Source: Portulaca oleracea
Taxonomy: Eukaryota; Streptophyta; Magnoliopsida; Caryophyllales; Portulacaceae
Assembly (NCBI GenBank): GCA_029582165.1
Contig: CM055875.1
Location: forward strand, 7,501-71,500
Direction of reading: 5' to 3'
DNA length: 64,000 nucleotides
Shown: positions 33,819 to 44,820 of the stretch, one piece after another
How positions within the stretch are numbered: the stretch's first letter is position 1
How the letters are laid out: each line of letters opens with the position of its first letter
The notes under the pieces: model-generated
The model's database searches: none
What the model saw: the letters and a program-made list of their open reading frames with translations, nothing else
Told to the model about the DNA's origin: nothing
Made by a program: the position numbers and the translations under genes

Positions 33819-35678
33819 CTAAATAGCGTCCAACAAGGGAATGTTGACCTTGACTTGAGAAAAAGTCTCCCTAATCTTTTCAAGAAATTTCTGGTCCTTA
33901 GTTCGCCTCAACCTTTGAGGAAAAGGTGGGGAAGGCTTATACGCCACAGGTTGAACAGGACTGGAATCAGGAAGTAATCTAGGTGAGGTCTTAGGACTCG
34001 GGTTGTCCCCTAAGTTGGTCAACCTCTCTTCCTCATACGGCTCCTCCTCAATTGACACTAGCTCATCACAAGGTCCAGCACTCACATGTTGTTTCTTAGG
34101 CGAGTCTGAAGGTAATTCTTGGACCTGATTGTCTACTTCCTTCCCTGATCTAAGAGTAATCACCGCATTAAGACCCCTAACATGGTTCGGGTCGCAAGAG
34201 GACGAACTAGAAGCTTTCCCCTTGGGGTTCGCCTCCGGTTGTCCAGGAAAAGTTCCCCTATCCCTATTAGACATCATAAGTTGAGCTACACTCTCATTCA
34301 ATTGTTTCACCATTTTCGCCAAGTCACTCACCGTATCTTCAACCCTACTCAAACCAGACTCTAACTCCTTATACTTCCTATTCCCCTTGTCCTCACTTTG
34401 GTATCCTGGTGGAGGTCGGGTATGGGAAATCTGGGGATGGATGGTCTGCCCTCGAGGTGCTTGATAAGCAGCCTGAGGCGGTGGTCTTGGTTGGGTTTGA
34501 TGTTGGTGAGGAGGAGGTGGGTTTCCTTGGAAACTTCCTCTTTGGTGCATCGGTGGCCTCAAAACATTTTGATTATCCGGCCCGTAAGACAAGAAAGGGT
34601 GTTTTGGCATCCCGGGAATTTGGTAGGGCCGGTACTGGTTAAACATAGCATTAACATTTTCCACATTGGACGACACATGTTGCAAATACAAAGGGCAATT
34701 AGCATATACATGGTCAGGTCCTTGACACCAAGCACAAATCAAGGAGGATTGAGGGTTCGGAGACATGGGTTGCTCTAAAGAATTCACTTGTACGCAAGGT
34801 TGGGTCTTAGTAGATGCCATTTGCTGTTGGGCTAGGGTTTTTATCATATTCTCTAAAGAAGCAAACCTAGCTTCGTACCCAGTACTCTCACTCACCGCGT
34901 GAACCCCTCCCCGTGCATTGGACAACTGTGCTCCTATGGACTCATCCCTAGTGTTTCCCCATTGCATTACTCTTTCTGACATACTCTCCAAAAAATCCCA
35001 AGCTTCCTCTGCAGTTTTGTCCATAAATCCCCCTTGACACATAGACTCTAAGGTTACTCGGGTTTCCTGATCTACCCCCTCATACACTATTTGGCACAAT
35101 CTCACTAGGTCAAACCCATGGTGGGGAAATTGAGACAGAAGATTCTTGAACCGCTCAAAAGCTTTCCAATATGGCTCCCCCTTATCCTGTCTAAATTTCA
35201 AAATGGAATTTCTCATTTGAACTGCCATAGAATTTGGGAAATACCTCTTCATAAATACCTTTAAGAAACTATCCCATGAGTTTATGGACCCCGGTTTGAT
35301 ACTATACATCCACCTCTTCGCTGAATCTCGCAGGGCGAAGGGCAAATATTTCAACAGAACATAATCTAAAGGTACCCTTGGTGGTGTGACCATACTAAGG
35401 TACTCCTTATACTCAGCTGTCCAGATAAGCGCCAACCCCGTCCCAATAAAAAGAGGTAGATTCTGGGTATGATACTGTCTGGGATCAAAGGTAACTCCCT
35501 GAGGTAGGGTCGGTAACACAAAACACGATGGAGGCGGGTCATAAGATGGATAGAGCTGGTCGCTCAAGGTAACCCTCGACCCTTCCTCACCCATATTAGG
35601 CAGGTCGACTAAGGGTCTCTCTACCCTAACCAGTCTACTAGTTTCCTGTATTCGAACCCATCCTATCGAATGACGCAC
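33819..35678 (-). CDS. Gag of element A
   Basis: Capsid/nucleocapsid protein. The Retrotrans_gag region runs from about residue 110 to 230 (MYSIKPGSINSWDSFLKVF, GEPYWKAFERFKNLL, FPHHGFDLVRLCQIVYEGVD, AEEAWDFLESM). A CCHC knuckle, CAWCQGPDHVYANC, is near residue 317. A Pro/Gln-rich stretch and the conserved link NAVITLRSGKEV follow, then a C-terminal KVNIPLLDAI where relatives run on into protease. The frame stops there at TAG (33819-33821). The start at 35678 is the first Met about 150 bases after the primer site and is reasonable. Confidence 0.85.
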   Translation of the reverse strand: MRHSIGWVRIQETSRLVRVERPLVDLPNMGEEGSRVTLSDQLYPSYDPPPSCFVLPTLPQGVTFDPRQYHTQNLPLFIGTGLALIWTAEYKEYLSMVTPPRVPLDYVLLKYLPFALRDSAKRWMYSIKPGSINSWDSFLKVFMKRYFPNSMAVQMRNSILKFRQDKGEPYWKAFERFKNLLSQFPHHGFDLVRLCQIVYEGVDQETRVTLESMCQGGFMDKTAEEAWDFLESMSERVMQWGNTRDESIGAQLSNARGGVHAVSESTGYEARFASLENMIKTLAQQQMASTKTQPCVQVNSLEQPMSPNPQSSLICAWCQGPDHVYANCPLYLQHVSSNVENVNAMFNQYRPYQIPGMPKHPFLSYGPDNQNVLRPPMHQRGSFQGNPPPPHQHQTQPRPPPQAAYQAPRGQTIHPQISHTRPPPGYQSEDKGNRKYKELESGLSRVEDTVSDLAKMVKQLNESVAQLMMSNRDRGTFPGQPEANPKGKASSSSSCDPNHVRGLNAVITLRSGKEVDNQVQELPSDSPKKQHVSAGPCDELVSIEEEPYEEERLTNLGDNPSPKTSPRLLPDSSPVQPVAYKPSPPFPQRLRRTKDQKFLEKIRETFSQVKVNIPLLDAI

Positions 35679-35812
35679 TTTCTCCTTTTTAGTTGGTTTT
35701 TCTATTTTTTTTAATTTTTAGTGATTTTTAAACTTGATGCTAAACAAGCAAAGCAATTAAACTATTCACACTATGCACAAACAAACCAATTCTAAACTCC
35801 CAAATAACGCCA

Positions 35813-35830
35813 TCCCCGGCAACGGCGCCA
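35813..35830 (-). other. Primer binding site of element A, tRNA-Asp type
   Basis: The minus strand reads TGGCGCCGTTGCCGGGGA, one base after the 5' LTR. It matches the tRNA-Asp primer site known from Athila and Calypso elements. Confidence 0.9.
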
Positions 35831-35831
35831 T

Positions 35832-37150
35832 TGTTCAGTTGAAATTTTTGTGGTTTTATAGGTAAGGATGTCGAACTCGAGGATGGGTGTGAGGTTTGTC
35901 TAGGTTTTTGGTTTGTTAGAGCTTTTCAATTGCGGAAAACATTAAAGTATGAAAATTAAGCGATTAAACTATCCCTAATCATAATACTAAACATGACCAT
36001 TAAAAAGAACACAATCAAACAAGTAATTACTACTATAAACGTAAGAAATCTATAAGCTTATCAAACGAACATTTAATAAAACTCTAACTACCACTAAGAT
36101 CAAGCAAGAAAATAGCAATTAAATAGCAACTAATTAATCTAAACAAGATTAGAATGTAGTCCATACCCTTGATGGCTAGTCAAAATCGATCTCCATTCTT
36201 CATTCTTCATCTTCGTTTGCAACTTTCCCCGAACAAATAGAAAGTTGTGAATTAAGTTACTAAGGACCCTCAAATCTTCACTCTAAGTAAGATTTGTGGC
36301 CCTTAATCCCCCTTTTCACTAAAAGATTGATTGTTTGTGGCTAATCTAGTAACTTTCAATGGCAAACTTCAATGAAATCTAAAGCATAAAGTAATGAAGG
36401 AAAAGGGATGCTGAAAATTACTTGAAGAAAAGTTGATTACATTCAAAATCTCAAGAACTTGGAGAACAAGGCAAGAGAAAACCCTTAGAGAGAGAAAGTA
36501 AAAGCTTAATTAAGAAATCATTAAAACCAATAATTACAAACTAAAACTTCAGCAAATTTTTTTCTCAATGGAATCGCAGCTAAGGCTCTTATAATGACCT
36601 AAGTTAGTTGCACAAAACGCAACATCTCATTTCCAGCCTGTACGCAGAAAACCGAATTGGCTCGGGCGAGCCAGAATGCTGCTCGGGCGAGCAGGCATTC
36701 TGGTCGCGTGTTTCTTGTTCTTCGACAACTTCTCCTCAGCAGCTCAGCAGCTCAGCTCGGGCGAGCTGGCCCTCTGTTTCTTCATTGCCTTAGCCATATT
36801 TTTCGAACTTTCCACGGTCGTTGTGCAGAAGCATGGCTCGGGCGAGCCAGTATGTTGCTCGGGCGAGCCAGCTTTCTGTCTCTCCTCTTCTTGGCTCAAA
36901 ATCAATCGGCAAATCTTGTTGTCCTTCCAGAGGTGTTGCTCGGGCGAGCCAACATGTTGCTCGGTTGAGCAACCCTTCTGCCTCCACCCCTTATTTGGTG
37001 AGTTTTTGCTCCATTTTGGCTCCATTTTAGGTCACTCTCTTATTTTCCTACAAAACTACAAAAATCTCATAACTCGAATAAAATACGGGGTTAGAACATA
37101 TAAAAACTCCCTAATAAAGAGAAGAATTCGGCTCGAAACGAGACCGAACA
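35832..37150 (-). repeat. 5' LTR of element A
   Basis: 1319 bp, nearly identical to 23876-25216. The 22-bp length difference is explained by loss of one dyad and its spacer near 36750, where a pair is reduced to a single AGCTCGGGCGAGCT. A TATA-like ATTATAAGAG lies at 36586-36595. Confidence 0.93.
36659..36970 (-). promoter_or_regulatory. U3 dyad array in the 5' LTR of element A
   Basis: Pairs are centred at 36665.5/36686.5, 36841.5/36862.5 and 36943.5/36964.5, all 21 bp apart, with one single dyad between the first and second pair. The TATA-like box is 64 bp beyond the array edge, as in the other LTR. Confidence 0.75.
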
Positions 37151-37155
37151 ATCGT

Positions 37156-37620
37156 CACTTTTCTTTATACCACGCAGATCACAAGTCTAGTTCTACATCA
37201 AACCAACTTGGTTGACTTAAGCGACGTACGTAACAACACTTAGTCATTTTTATATCCGACTTGAGGCTTCAATATAAGGTTGTTTTATATTCGATTCAAG
37301 AGAATCTCATCTTAGACTTACTAAGGCGACTATCTAATTTTATTATCTAGACCACGCAAGTATAAAACGACCTACATTGCACACATAACGTCAAGAAGGT
37401 TTAAGTCTCACCCTAACCACTACTCAAGTGCTTAGGGTTGGTGACCTGTGTGACTAGGTTACCAGAAGACTAGTGACTAACACATGCGCCTATTCAAGCA
37501 ACCAAAAGAAAAACACAATGAAATTCGAGTAATTAAGAAACCTCAATCTTTATCACACTGAAATGTTCACTGTGAAGAATTTGTCCAATCATAAATAAGA
37601 TAGATCACACATCTAAAATC
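37156..37620 (-). other. Copia D 3' non-coding region, part 2
   Basis: Continuation of 23307-23875 on the other side of element A, leading to the copia coding end. No gene is present. Confidence 0.6.
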
Positions 37621-38246
37621 TTTGTAGATCTAGACTCATCATGTGAGTTTTGAACACATCTCTAGGAATAGGCTTAGTCAGAGGGTCGGCGATCATCTTA
37701 TTTGTAGCTAAGTATCTCACAACGACTTCCTTTTGCTTTATCGCGTCCCTCACAAAATGCTAACGTCTCTTGATATGCTTAGTTTTCCTGTGAAACTTAG
37801 GATCTTTAGCATACTGAATCGCAATATTATTGTCGCACCACATCTCCATAGGGTCATAAACTCTTGGAGTGAGGTTGAGATCCTAGAGAAGGCTTCTAAG
37901 CCAAATTGCCTCCTGGGTGGCAAGGCAACAAGAGACATACTCGGCTTCCATGGTTGATAAAGATATGCAGTCTTGCTTCTTACTGCTCCAAGATATCGCT
38001 CCTCCACCAAGAGTGAAAACATACACTGCGGTAGACCTTGACTCATCAAGGTCACCACCCCAGTATGCGTCCGAATACCCCCTCGGCTTTAAGTCTCCAC
38101 CTTGATAACACAATACCAAGTCTGTGGTTCCACGAAGATAGCGCATTATTCTTTTGACGGCTTGCTAGTGAGCAGGCCCTAGGTTATTTTGGTAACGACT
38201 CACCAACCCAACTGCGAAGCAAATGTCAGGCCGCGTACACAACATG
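37621..38246 (-). pseudogene. Copia D RNase H region
   Basis: The C-terminal part of a copia polyprotein: YSDAYWGGDLDESRSTAVYV, ISWSSKKQDCISLSTMEAEY, a CDNNIAIQYAKDPKFHRKTK region and the terminal VRDAI...MIADPLTKPI element. In-frame stops include TAG near 37758 and a TAG at a position where relatives have Trp, near 38167. It degrades the RNA strand of the hybrid during reverse transcription in intact relatives; it is inactive here. Confidence 0.8.
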
Positions 38247-38248
38247 GC

Positions 38249-39065
38249 TTACATTAAGCTTCCTATGGCACTAGAATAAGAACCCATGCTCATTTTCTGC
38301 TTCTCATCATCTGTCTTAGGACACTGTTCAAGACTCAAGGCAAGACCTTTTTCAACTTGAGTATCAACGAGTTTGGAATGCTTCATTTGAAACCGTTCTG
38401 GAACCTTCTCGATATATGCCCTTTGGCATAAACCAAGGAATATCTTTGAACGATCCCTAACTATTTCCACACCCATGACATACTTGGCTTCACCCATGTC
38501 CTTTATCTCAAAGATAGAGGACAACCAATGTTTGGTTTCATTGATTATCTCCAAGTTGGTTCCAACCAGTAGTATGTCATCAACATACAACGTGAGGAAC
38601 AATATCCCTATTGTTGTTCTTTTGACATACACTCAATGGTCAGAAACCATAGATAAGCCAAACGAAGTAATGGCCTCATGGAATCTAAGGTACCATGATC
38701 TGGAAGAGTGTTTAAGACCATATATGGATCTTTTGAGTCGACAAACTTAATCATCATTCCCTGTCGATACAAAACCAACATGTTATTCCATATATATCTC
38801 TTCCTGAAGGTTACCATTGAGGAAAACAGTCTTTACGTACGTCCATTTGGTACAACTCTAAGTTTAAATGGACAACCAGGGCTAGAAGTAGGCGAATAGA
38901 GGTCATTCTCAACACAGGAGAAAAAGTCTCTTCATAGTCTACACCCTCAACTTGTGTAAACCCTCTTGCCACTAGTCGTGCTTTGAACTTATCAATTGAC
39001 CCATCAGCCCGACATTTGAAAAACCCACTAGTTTCCAATGGCCCTACGTCGAGGAGGGAGATCAA
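38249..39065 (-). pseudogene. Copia D reverse transcriptase
   Basis: The 5' part (39065-38811) has DKFKARLVARGFTQVEGVDY, FSPVLRMTSIRLLLALV and the first catalytic Asp in LYQMDV, after which a frameshift occurs. The 3' part (38632-38249) has the catalytic YVDDILLVG, then DMGEAKYVMGVEI and YIEKVPERF, ending at a TAA in SAIGSLM. Stops and the frameshift make it non-functional. Confidence 0.85.
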
Positions 39066-39913
39066 CTAGTTCCCATACTTTATTCTTTGCCATTGAGTCC
39101 AATTCATCTCTCATGGCATTCATCCATTCCTTACTCTTCGGTGAATCCATAGCTTCCACATAGGAGGTTGGTTCTTCTATTTCTAAGGGCATACAAAAGA
39201 AGATTTCCTCTTCGATCTGGAAAAATCGTCGGGGAACCCTCCCTCGCTCGCTCCTTCGAATAATTTTAGGACTCGGTTCACTTGTCTGTTGTGAGTTAGA
39301 ATCTCTCCCCCTTTTCCTTAAAGGTATGGGATTCTGCACGCTAGGAGAATTACTCCCACTTTCCTGTTGGATTCTAGGTTCCTGATTAGAAGCTGGAGAT
39401 TGAAGACGATCTTCATTTTCATTTTCATGGAGCGCTTGAGGTCCTTCCTCATTCTCTTGTTGATTCTCCTAATTAGACAAGTTTCTACCATTAGAGTTTG
39501 TAGGATCACTCCCACTATCTTTGTCATTAGGTGGTAAACTACCATCCTCGATGTCATGACGAGTGTACAAATCCTCCCCCTCACCGAGAGCTGGTTGTTG
39601 TAACTCATACAACTTAAAGTCTTGTTTAGTTTCACCAATGCTTGGGAACTCATCCTCAAGGAATTCGACATTTCAGGACTCACACTCCTTCGTGTTGCTA
39701 TTTGGATGGTCTCCGTACATGACATATCCTTTTGAATTGTCTATGTACCTAATAAACACCATTTTGGTAGCTCTTGGACCAAGTTTTCCATGTTTATGAA
39801 TTGGGTTGTGTACATAGTCAACCGAACCCCATGGTCGTAGATGGTCTAAAATGAGCTTTCTACCGTTCCATAACTCATATGGAGTAGTAGAAATGCTCTT
39901 CTAGGCACTCGGT
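39028..39913 (-). pseudogene. Copia D integrase tail and RT linker
   Basis: The spacer between integrase core and RT, including EAMDSPKSKEWMNAMRDELDS, the conserved entry to copia RT, and a Ser/Glu/Lys-rich variable region with PRRFFQIEEE-like residues. It is broken across frames. The integrase C-terminal part is also here (plus strand about 39700-39910: matches to the copia DKRKL-LG-T-IF/VGY type are blurred). Confidence 0.6.
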
Positions 39914-40465
39914 TTAGGATATAGGTTGTTGTAAGCAACGCATCCCCCTAAAGCTAATCGGAAGATTCAATTGGGCCGCCATTGAGCTAACCATGTCAAG
40001 TAATGTACGGTTCCTTCGTTCTGCAACACAATTCTGCTGCGGAGTTCGAGGAATCGTGAGTTGCCTACGTATGCCATTTTCCTCACAAAAACTTTTGAAC
40101 ATATCAGAAAGGTAATCACGACCACGATCAGTGTGAAGAGTTTTGACCCTTCGTTTTAACATGGTTTCAACTTCCGCCAGAAAGCATTTAAAGACATCCA
40201 ATGCTTCATATCGGTGTGATAATAGGTACACATACCCATATCGTGAATAGTCATCAATTAGAGTGAGAAAGTACTAAGCACCATGACGTGCTTTAATGGT
40301 CATAGGTTCACATATGTCGAAGTGAATAAGTTCTAAGGGACTTGACGCCCTAGATGCCATACCGAAAGGCTTCTTGGTTACCTTACCAGCTAGGCATGGC
40401 TCACATCTAGGCAACTTAAACTTAGTGAGTCGGTCTAAAATACCTTCTTTAGCTAGTCTAGTCAT
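39914..40465 (-). pseudogene. Copia D GAG-pre-integrase and integrase core
   Basis: It begins with the pre-integrase zinc region (CEPCLAGKVTKKPF), then SSPLELIHFDICEP (first catalytic Asp), a TAG stop at 40274-40276, YFLTLIDDYSRYGYVYLL, KTLHTDRGRDYLS (second Asp) and PQQNCVAERRNRTLLDM (catalytic Glu). It is in one frame with 40502-41278 apart from TAG codons at 40502-40504 and 40274-40276. Confidence 0.85.
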
Positions 40466-40501
40466 TCTATCTTGACCAATATATCCTAATCTAGCATGCC
40501 A

Positions 40502-41278
40502 CTAAACATATTCAGAATTAGGATCAACAAATGAAACAAAAGCAGTATTATCATTGCAAATGTCTAAATCCAACACAAGAAAATCATTCACAAATGATGT
40601 AGTGCCAAACAAATTACCGTCAAACATAATGTCTAAACCATCATATCTAGAAACAAACTGAAAACCTACTTTAACTAAGGAAACAAAAGAAACTAGGGAA
40701 CAATGCACCCTAGGTGAGTAGAGAGTGTCCAGGAGTAGTAACTTATTTCCTCCTCGTAGCCTAAGCTGGTACATTCCCACACCAAGAACGTGTCCCTTAG
40801 TGCCATTCCCTAATGTCACACTTTGTAGGACCACCGGGTAAGGGTGAAAGTCTAAGCCAGCTTGGTCTTGCACTATGTACTTGCTCGCTCCCGAGTCTAC
40901 AATCCAATTAGGAAAGGAGTTAGCAACAAATGCATGGGAACAAACAAATATAGTAGAGACACTTTTAGAAAGAGGTACCTTACGAGGCTCAGGACAATCC
41001 CTAGCATAATGGCCCTTCTTTCCACAGTTATAACACTTCACATGCACTATATTCTTCTCTTTGTCGCCTTTAGCCTTATGCCGTTTCTTGGCACTGTTAC
41101 CATTAGGCCCAGGTTTCTTAGAGGGATGATGACTTTTCTTCTTCCCTTTCTTGAAACCTTTGCCTTTAGGAGGCATGTTCCCCCTTGCAACGAATGCTGT
41201 GGGGGCACGAGTACATGATTTGAGGCGTTCCTCTTCCAATTCAAGGTGTGATTTCTGCCACAGTATCAATGTGGTCAC
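40502..41278 (-). pseudogene. Copia D gag C-terminus and protease
   Basis: A Lys-rich stretch and a CCHC knuckle (CYNCGKKGHYARDC) are followed by the protease active site WIVDSGASKYI and the LGNGTKGHVLGVG region. The frame ends at TAG 40502 just before the WHARLG motif that opens the pre-integrase part. Confidence 0.85.
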
Positions 41279-41863
41279 TGTGAAGCATCACTCTTAAAAG
41301 ACTTCCAATCCTCACTCAACGGAATGACACGAATCACGTTCGTGACTTAATCACGTTCAGGAATAACTATTTCTCCAGCATTTAGGTCACGGATCATCGC
41401 ACTTGGCGTTCGCATATTCTCTATTATGGTTCGCTTCGGGTGATCAATTTTGTACTGCATATACTTAATCTGTAGTAATCGAAGTATGGTCGCCAAAGTT
41501 TGACCAAATTAAATCATAAGATGACCCCATATGTCCTTAGCCGTGGGATAAGTCTCAAATTCTCCAATAAGATCGTCATGCATGAGGTTTAGCAAGGTGT
41601 ATCGCACTGCGATCCTTCTTGAACCACGCCTGGTATGTCTCCATCTCCTTCTTATACTGAGCAGTAGTGTAGACATCTGCGTTGGTAACATGATCCTTGA
41701 TGAGAGGGGGAGACATCTTGGCAGTGAGGAAGTCTAAACTATGCTCACGTTTGTTCAGATGGTACTTAACCCTCCGATGCCAGATGTCATAGTTGGACCC
41801 ATCAAACTTTTCAGCCACATTCAAAGTTGCAGAGTTCACGGTTGTGGTCTTACAAGTTGTCAT
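41279..41863 (-). pseudogene. Copia D gag N-terminus
   Basis: It starts MTTCKTTTVNSATLNVAEKF at 41863 and has DGSNYDIWHRRVKYHL, the standard opening of copia gag, then shifts frame near 41590 into a part with LLNLMHDDLIGEFETYPTAKDIW. Several stops follow before the knuckle ORF. The bases just before the ATG (minus TTTTTTTACTTGTAG) look like a 3' splice site. Confidence 0.75.
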
Positions 41864-42737
41864 ATCTACAAGTAAAAAAACAAATTGGATATTTAGGCAC
41901 ATTGTTTGTAAACTAAATTTCCAACAAGAAAGTCCATCATTCACATCATACGATTGAAAATTTCGCTAGGCTAATAATCATCTCATACAATAATGAATTA
42001 GAAATTTCTAGAAAATTTAATCACGTATTATTCATAAAAGCATATTCATATGAATGCGAAGGATTAAACATATTAACTTCCCAAAAAATATCACATAGAC
42101 ATCCAATACTTTATATAAAACGAAGTAACTATAAAGTATTTCTCATTAACGAATTTTGAATACGATATCATGAAAACACATTCAATTTAAATTCTTAGGA
42201 AAAAATTTAGAGCGTCGTATAAAAAAAATATCACAATAAAACTAATTTAACTATGACTCATGCGAATCTAACATATAAAACTTATTCATATTCGTTGCAT
42301 GTAAAATTAAACACATAATACATGCTAACATGCAAAGTCTATGTAAACCTAAATCACATAGAAAAAAAAATAAAACGAATTCATTATCTCAACACATGAG
42401 GAGCGACTACTAATTTACGATTAAGGTTAATTAAATCAATTCACATCAACCTAATTGTAAAATAAATTCATAGCTCAAATTATAATCACAAAGATTGATA
42501 AAAGGTGTTAGTATAAAACGAATTATACATGCGCTCATTAATTCAAAATAAACAAATTATATCTGTATTATCTAACACACAGTTAGTAACGTTAGTATAA
42601 AAAGATGAACGAAATTGAGTGCATAAAAGAATCACCCATATTCTGATAAACTCTGAATCACTGATCAAGACAAAAGAAATACATTCATAAAAGAATGGTG
42701 GGATGAAAGACAATCAAAAGGTCAAAAAAGAAAAAAA
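41864..42737. other. AT-rich sequence, possible copia D leader or intron
   Basis: No ORF or LTR is recognised. A D-type 5' LTR or a TGGTATCAGAGC primer site was not found, so D seems to have lost its 5' end or it is displaced. Confidence 0.35.
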
Positions 42738-43102
42738 GGGTTATTGGAATTAAATAATTCAACCTTTGAGGCAATTTGGATACAACGAACTGACATTTGA
42801 AACTTAGAATTGATAAACTATACTTAACATCTTATTAGATTGAATGAACTTTCACCAATTTCAACTCATCAGAAAAGTGACTTCTGGTGGTGATCAATGT
42901 GTTTTTTCTTTACTTTTCACCTTTTAAATAGTTTATATAAGCAATCACCTTTGTTAGGTCACTTTTCAGACGAATTGAAATCGGTAAAAAGTTCACTCAA
43001 TATAATAGGATGTTAAGTATAGTTCGTCGAATCCAAATTTCAAAAGTCAGTTCGTTGTATCCAAGTTGCCTTAAACGTTGGATTATTTAATTCCAATAAC
43101 CC
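42738..43102. mobile_element. Foldback MITE with about 145-bp terminal inverted repeats (MULE-like)
   Basis: It begins GGGTTATTGGAATTAAATAA and ends with its complement TTATTTAATTCCAATAACCC. The arms (about 42738-42882 and 42958-43102) pair over about 145 bp with scattered mismatches around a 75-bp centre. Long terminal repeats suggest a Mutator-like origin. The flanks are A-rich on both sides (GAAAAAAA and AAAAAAAAA), so a 9-bp duplication is plausible but not informative. There is no ORF. Confidence 0.8.
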
Positions 43103-43976
43103 AAAAAAAAAAACTCTCATTTTCTTTGCAATGAGCCTCTAACCCTTCCTATCTACATCAAACCCCCATACATAATATTCTCCCCAGGCATTCTCATCTT
43201 ATTTTCTCTCTAATACTCCCCCTAACCTGGGACACTGTTCCTCTTCCCTATTTTCTTCTTCGGTCGAACTGAACAACCATGGAAACCAGTACTAAGGTCG
43301 GTTCCGCTTCCTAGATCGCCGCCCTTTTTTTGTATCTTTCCGGCTTTAGTGGTCTAAGACCGCTGCCGAAAAAACTAAATTACCCAGATGATATAAAATC
43401 GCCAACTCCAAACCCCAAGGGCTTCGATCTGTCCCTCTGACATGGTCTTGTGAGAAATAACCACCGCCATCGCGTAGTTCGCCGGTCGACGACGGTGTTG
43501 GTTGTGAAGCCAACGCGCCACCTAGGCACGGCGCGTGAGCCACATCCGCCCCCCACGCTCCGTTGATTTTCTCGCTTTCGGTTGGTTTCTCATGGATCGC
43601 GGTTTGGTCAGTCTAAAAGAGGAAGAAGGACACCTCTCGGGCATCCGTCGGCGGCGCGTAACCCACATGCGCCATCCTTCCTCGACGGTTTTGATGGGTA
43701 AGATTTTAAATCTACTCCAAATTTCTTAAACCTTTTCGATTTTATTCTTTTCTTTTACCGAAGAACTTCCATATTGTCCTTCTTTTCTAGAAAAGGAGCT
43801 TTCTTGGTCAAAAAACCGGGGAAAAGGGGGGGGGGTCGAATGAGAAACTAGGGTTCCTGGATTTGGGTAAAGACAAGGGTTGAAATGCAAGAAAACAAAA
43901 TCTTGGGGAAAACAGAAACATATTCATGCTGAGGGTTTGATTCAAACTCCTTAATTGAATTTTGGAATTAAACCTA
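43103..43976. other. Unassigned, partly gene-like spacer
   Basis: It is GC-richer in 43260-43700 than its neighbours and carries short open frames (up to 65 codons), a CT-rich stretch around 43140-43260 resembling a 5' UTR, and ATGGGTAAG near 43694. No protein family is recognised. It may be a remnant of a host gene's first exon, but I cannot support a call. Confidence 0.3.
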
Positions 43977-44471
43977 TGTTCGGTTCTAGTATTTTTAAGT
44001 TTTTATGAAGTAAGGGTTGTCGGTCCATAGGGATGGGTGTTAGGCTTGACAAGGGGATTGGTTTGCCTAAGGGGTTTTCAATTGCGAAAAGCGGCAAATT
44101 ATGTAAAGAAAGCAATTAAACTTAATTTAGACATGGTTTCGTAATAACAATCAAGAAAGCATAAAAGATGAATTTAACCTAATTTCAACTAAGAAAGCAA
44201 TTAAGAGCAAGAAATAAGAAAGCAATAAAACTACAACTAATAATGAAATTAGGAACAAGAGATTATACCTTCGATGAACTAATCTTCACTCTAATCTTCA
44301 ACCTTCAATTGGATTTTCCCCCGAACAAACAAGAAAATTGTTAATTGGATTACTAAGAATCCCCAAATCCTCACTTGAGAGTAGAATTTGTGACCCTTAG
44401 CCCTCCTCCTCACTAAAAGTTGGATTTGTGGTGGCTAGCACTAGAAAGCTTGAATCAAAGCATCAATGGAA

Positions 44472-44474
<3 letters not shown>

Positions 44475-44518
<44 letters not shown>
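44475..44518. repeat. (GA)n microsatellite
   Basis: About 22 uninterrupted GA units inside the transcribed part of the element C LTR. The visible part of the 5' LTR does not extend to the equivalent position. Confidence 0.95.
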
Positions 44519-44519
<1 letters not shown>

Positions 44520-44820
44520 AAAAGCTTTGTAAAATACTTGAATTGAAATTGCTTGGAAATAGAGTTGAATACAAAATTGCAAGAGAAATTAAAGAAAGCT
44601 TGAAGAACAATTAAAAACTTGAAGAAAGATTAAAGCAAGATAAAGAAAGCAATTAAACCTAATTCTACTCTAATCCTATTCCTAAAACTACTTCCTAATA
44701 TTAAAAACTAGATTATCATAGTACTGAATGACATGAGGTATTTATAGAAGGAACAAAATACAGCCAAAACCCTAGAATTAACTCCCGCAGACACACGCAC
44801 ATTTCCGCAGAACTCACCAG

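Larger units (their letters stand above)
23876..37150 (-). mobile_element. Complete Athila-like Ty3/gypsy element A
   Basis: A 13,275-bp element. LTRs lie at 23876-25216 and 35832-37150, with ends TGTTCGGTC...GAACA on the sense strand and a perfect duplication ATCGT (23871-23875 and 37151-37155). The primer site TGGCGCCGTTGCCGGGGA (35813-35830) is complementary to tRNA-Asp, as in Athila and Calypso. Order on the minus strand: 5' LTR, gag, protease, RT-RNase H-integrase, spacer with dyad array, third ORF, 3' non-coding region, polypurine tract, 3' LTR. The LTRs are nearly identical apart from a 22-bp indel, implying a recent insertion. Yet gag-pro-pol has two TAG stops, the third ORF has two stops and the integrase lacks a catalytic Asp. 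Confidence 0.95.

Noticed and set aside
43260..43735. First exon of a host gene
   Set aside because: GC content and an ATG with a following GTAAG are suggestive, but an in-frame TAG follows the ATG near 43279 closely and no protein similarity is recognised.
41864..43976. 5' LTR of copia D
   Set aside because: No match to 22870-23306 and no TGGTATCAGAGC site was found here by eye.
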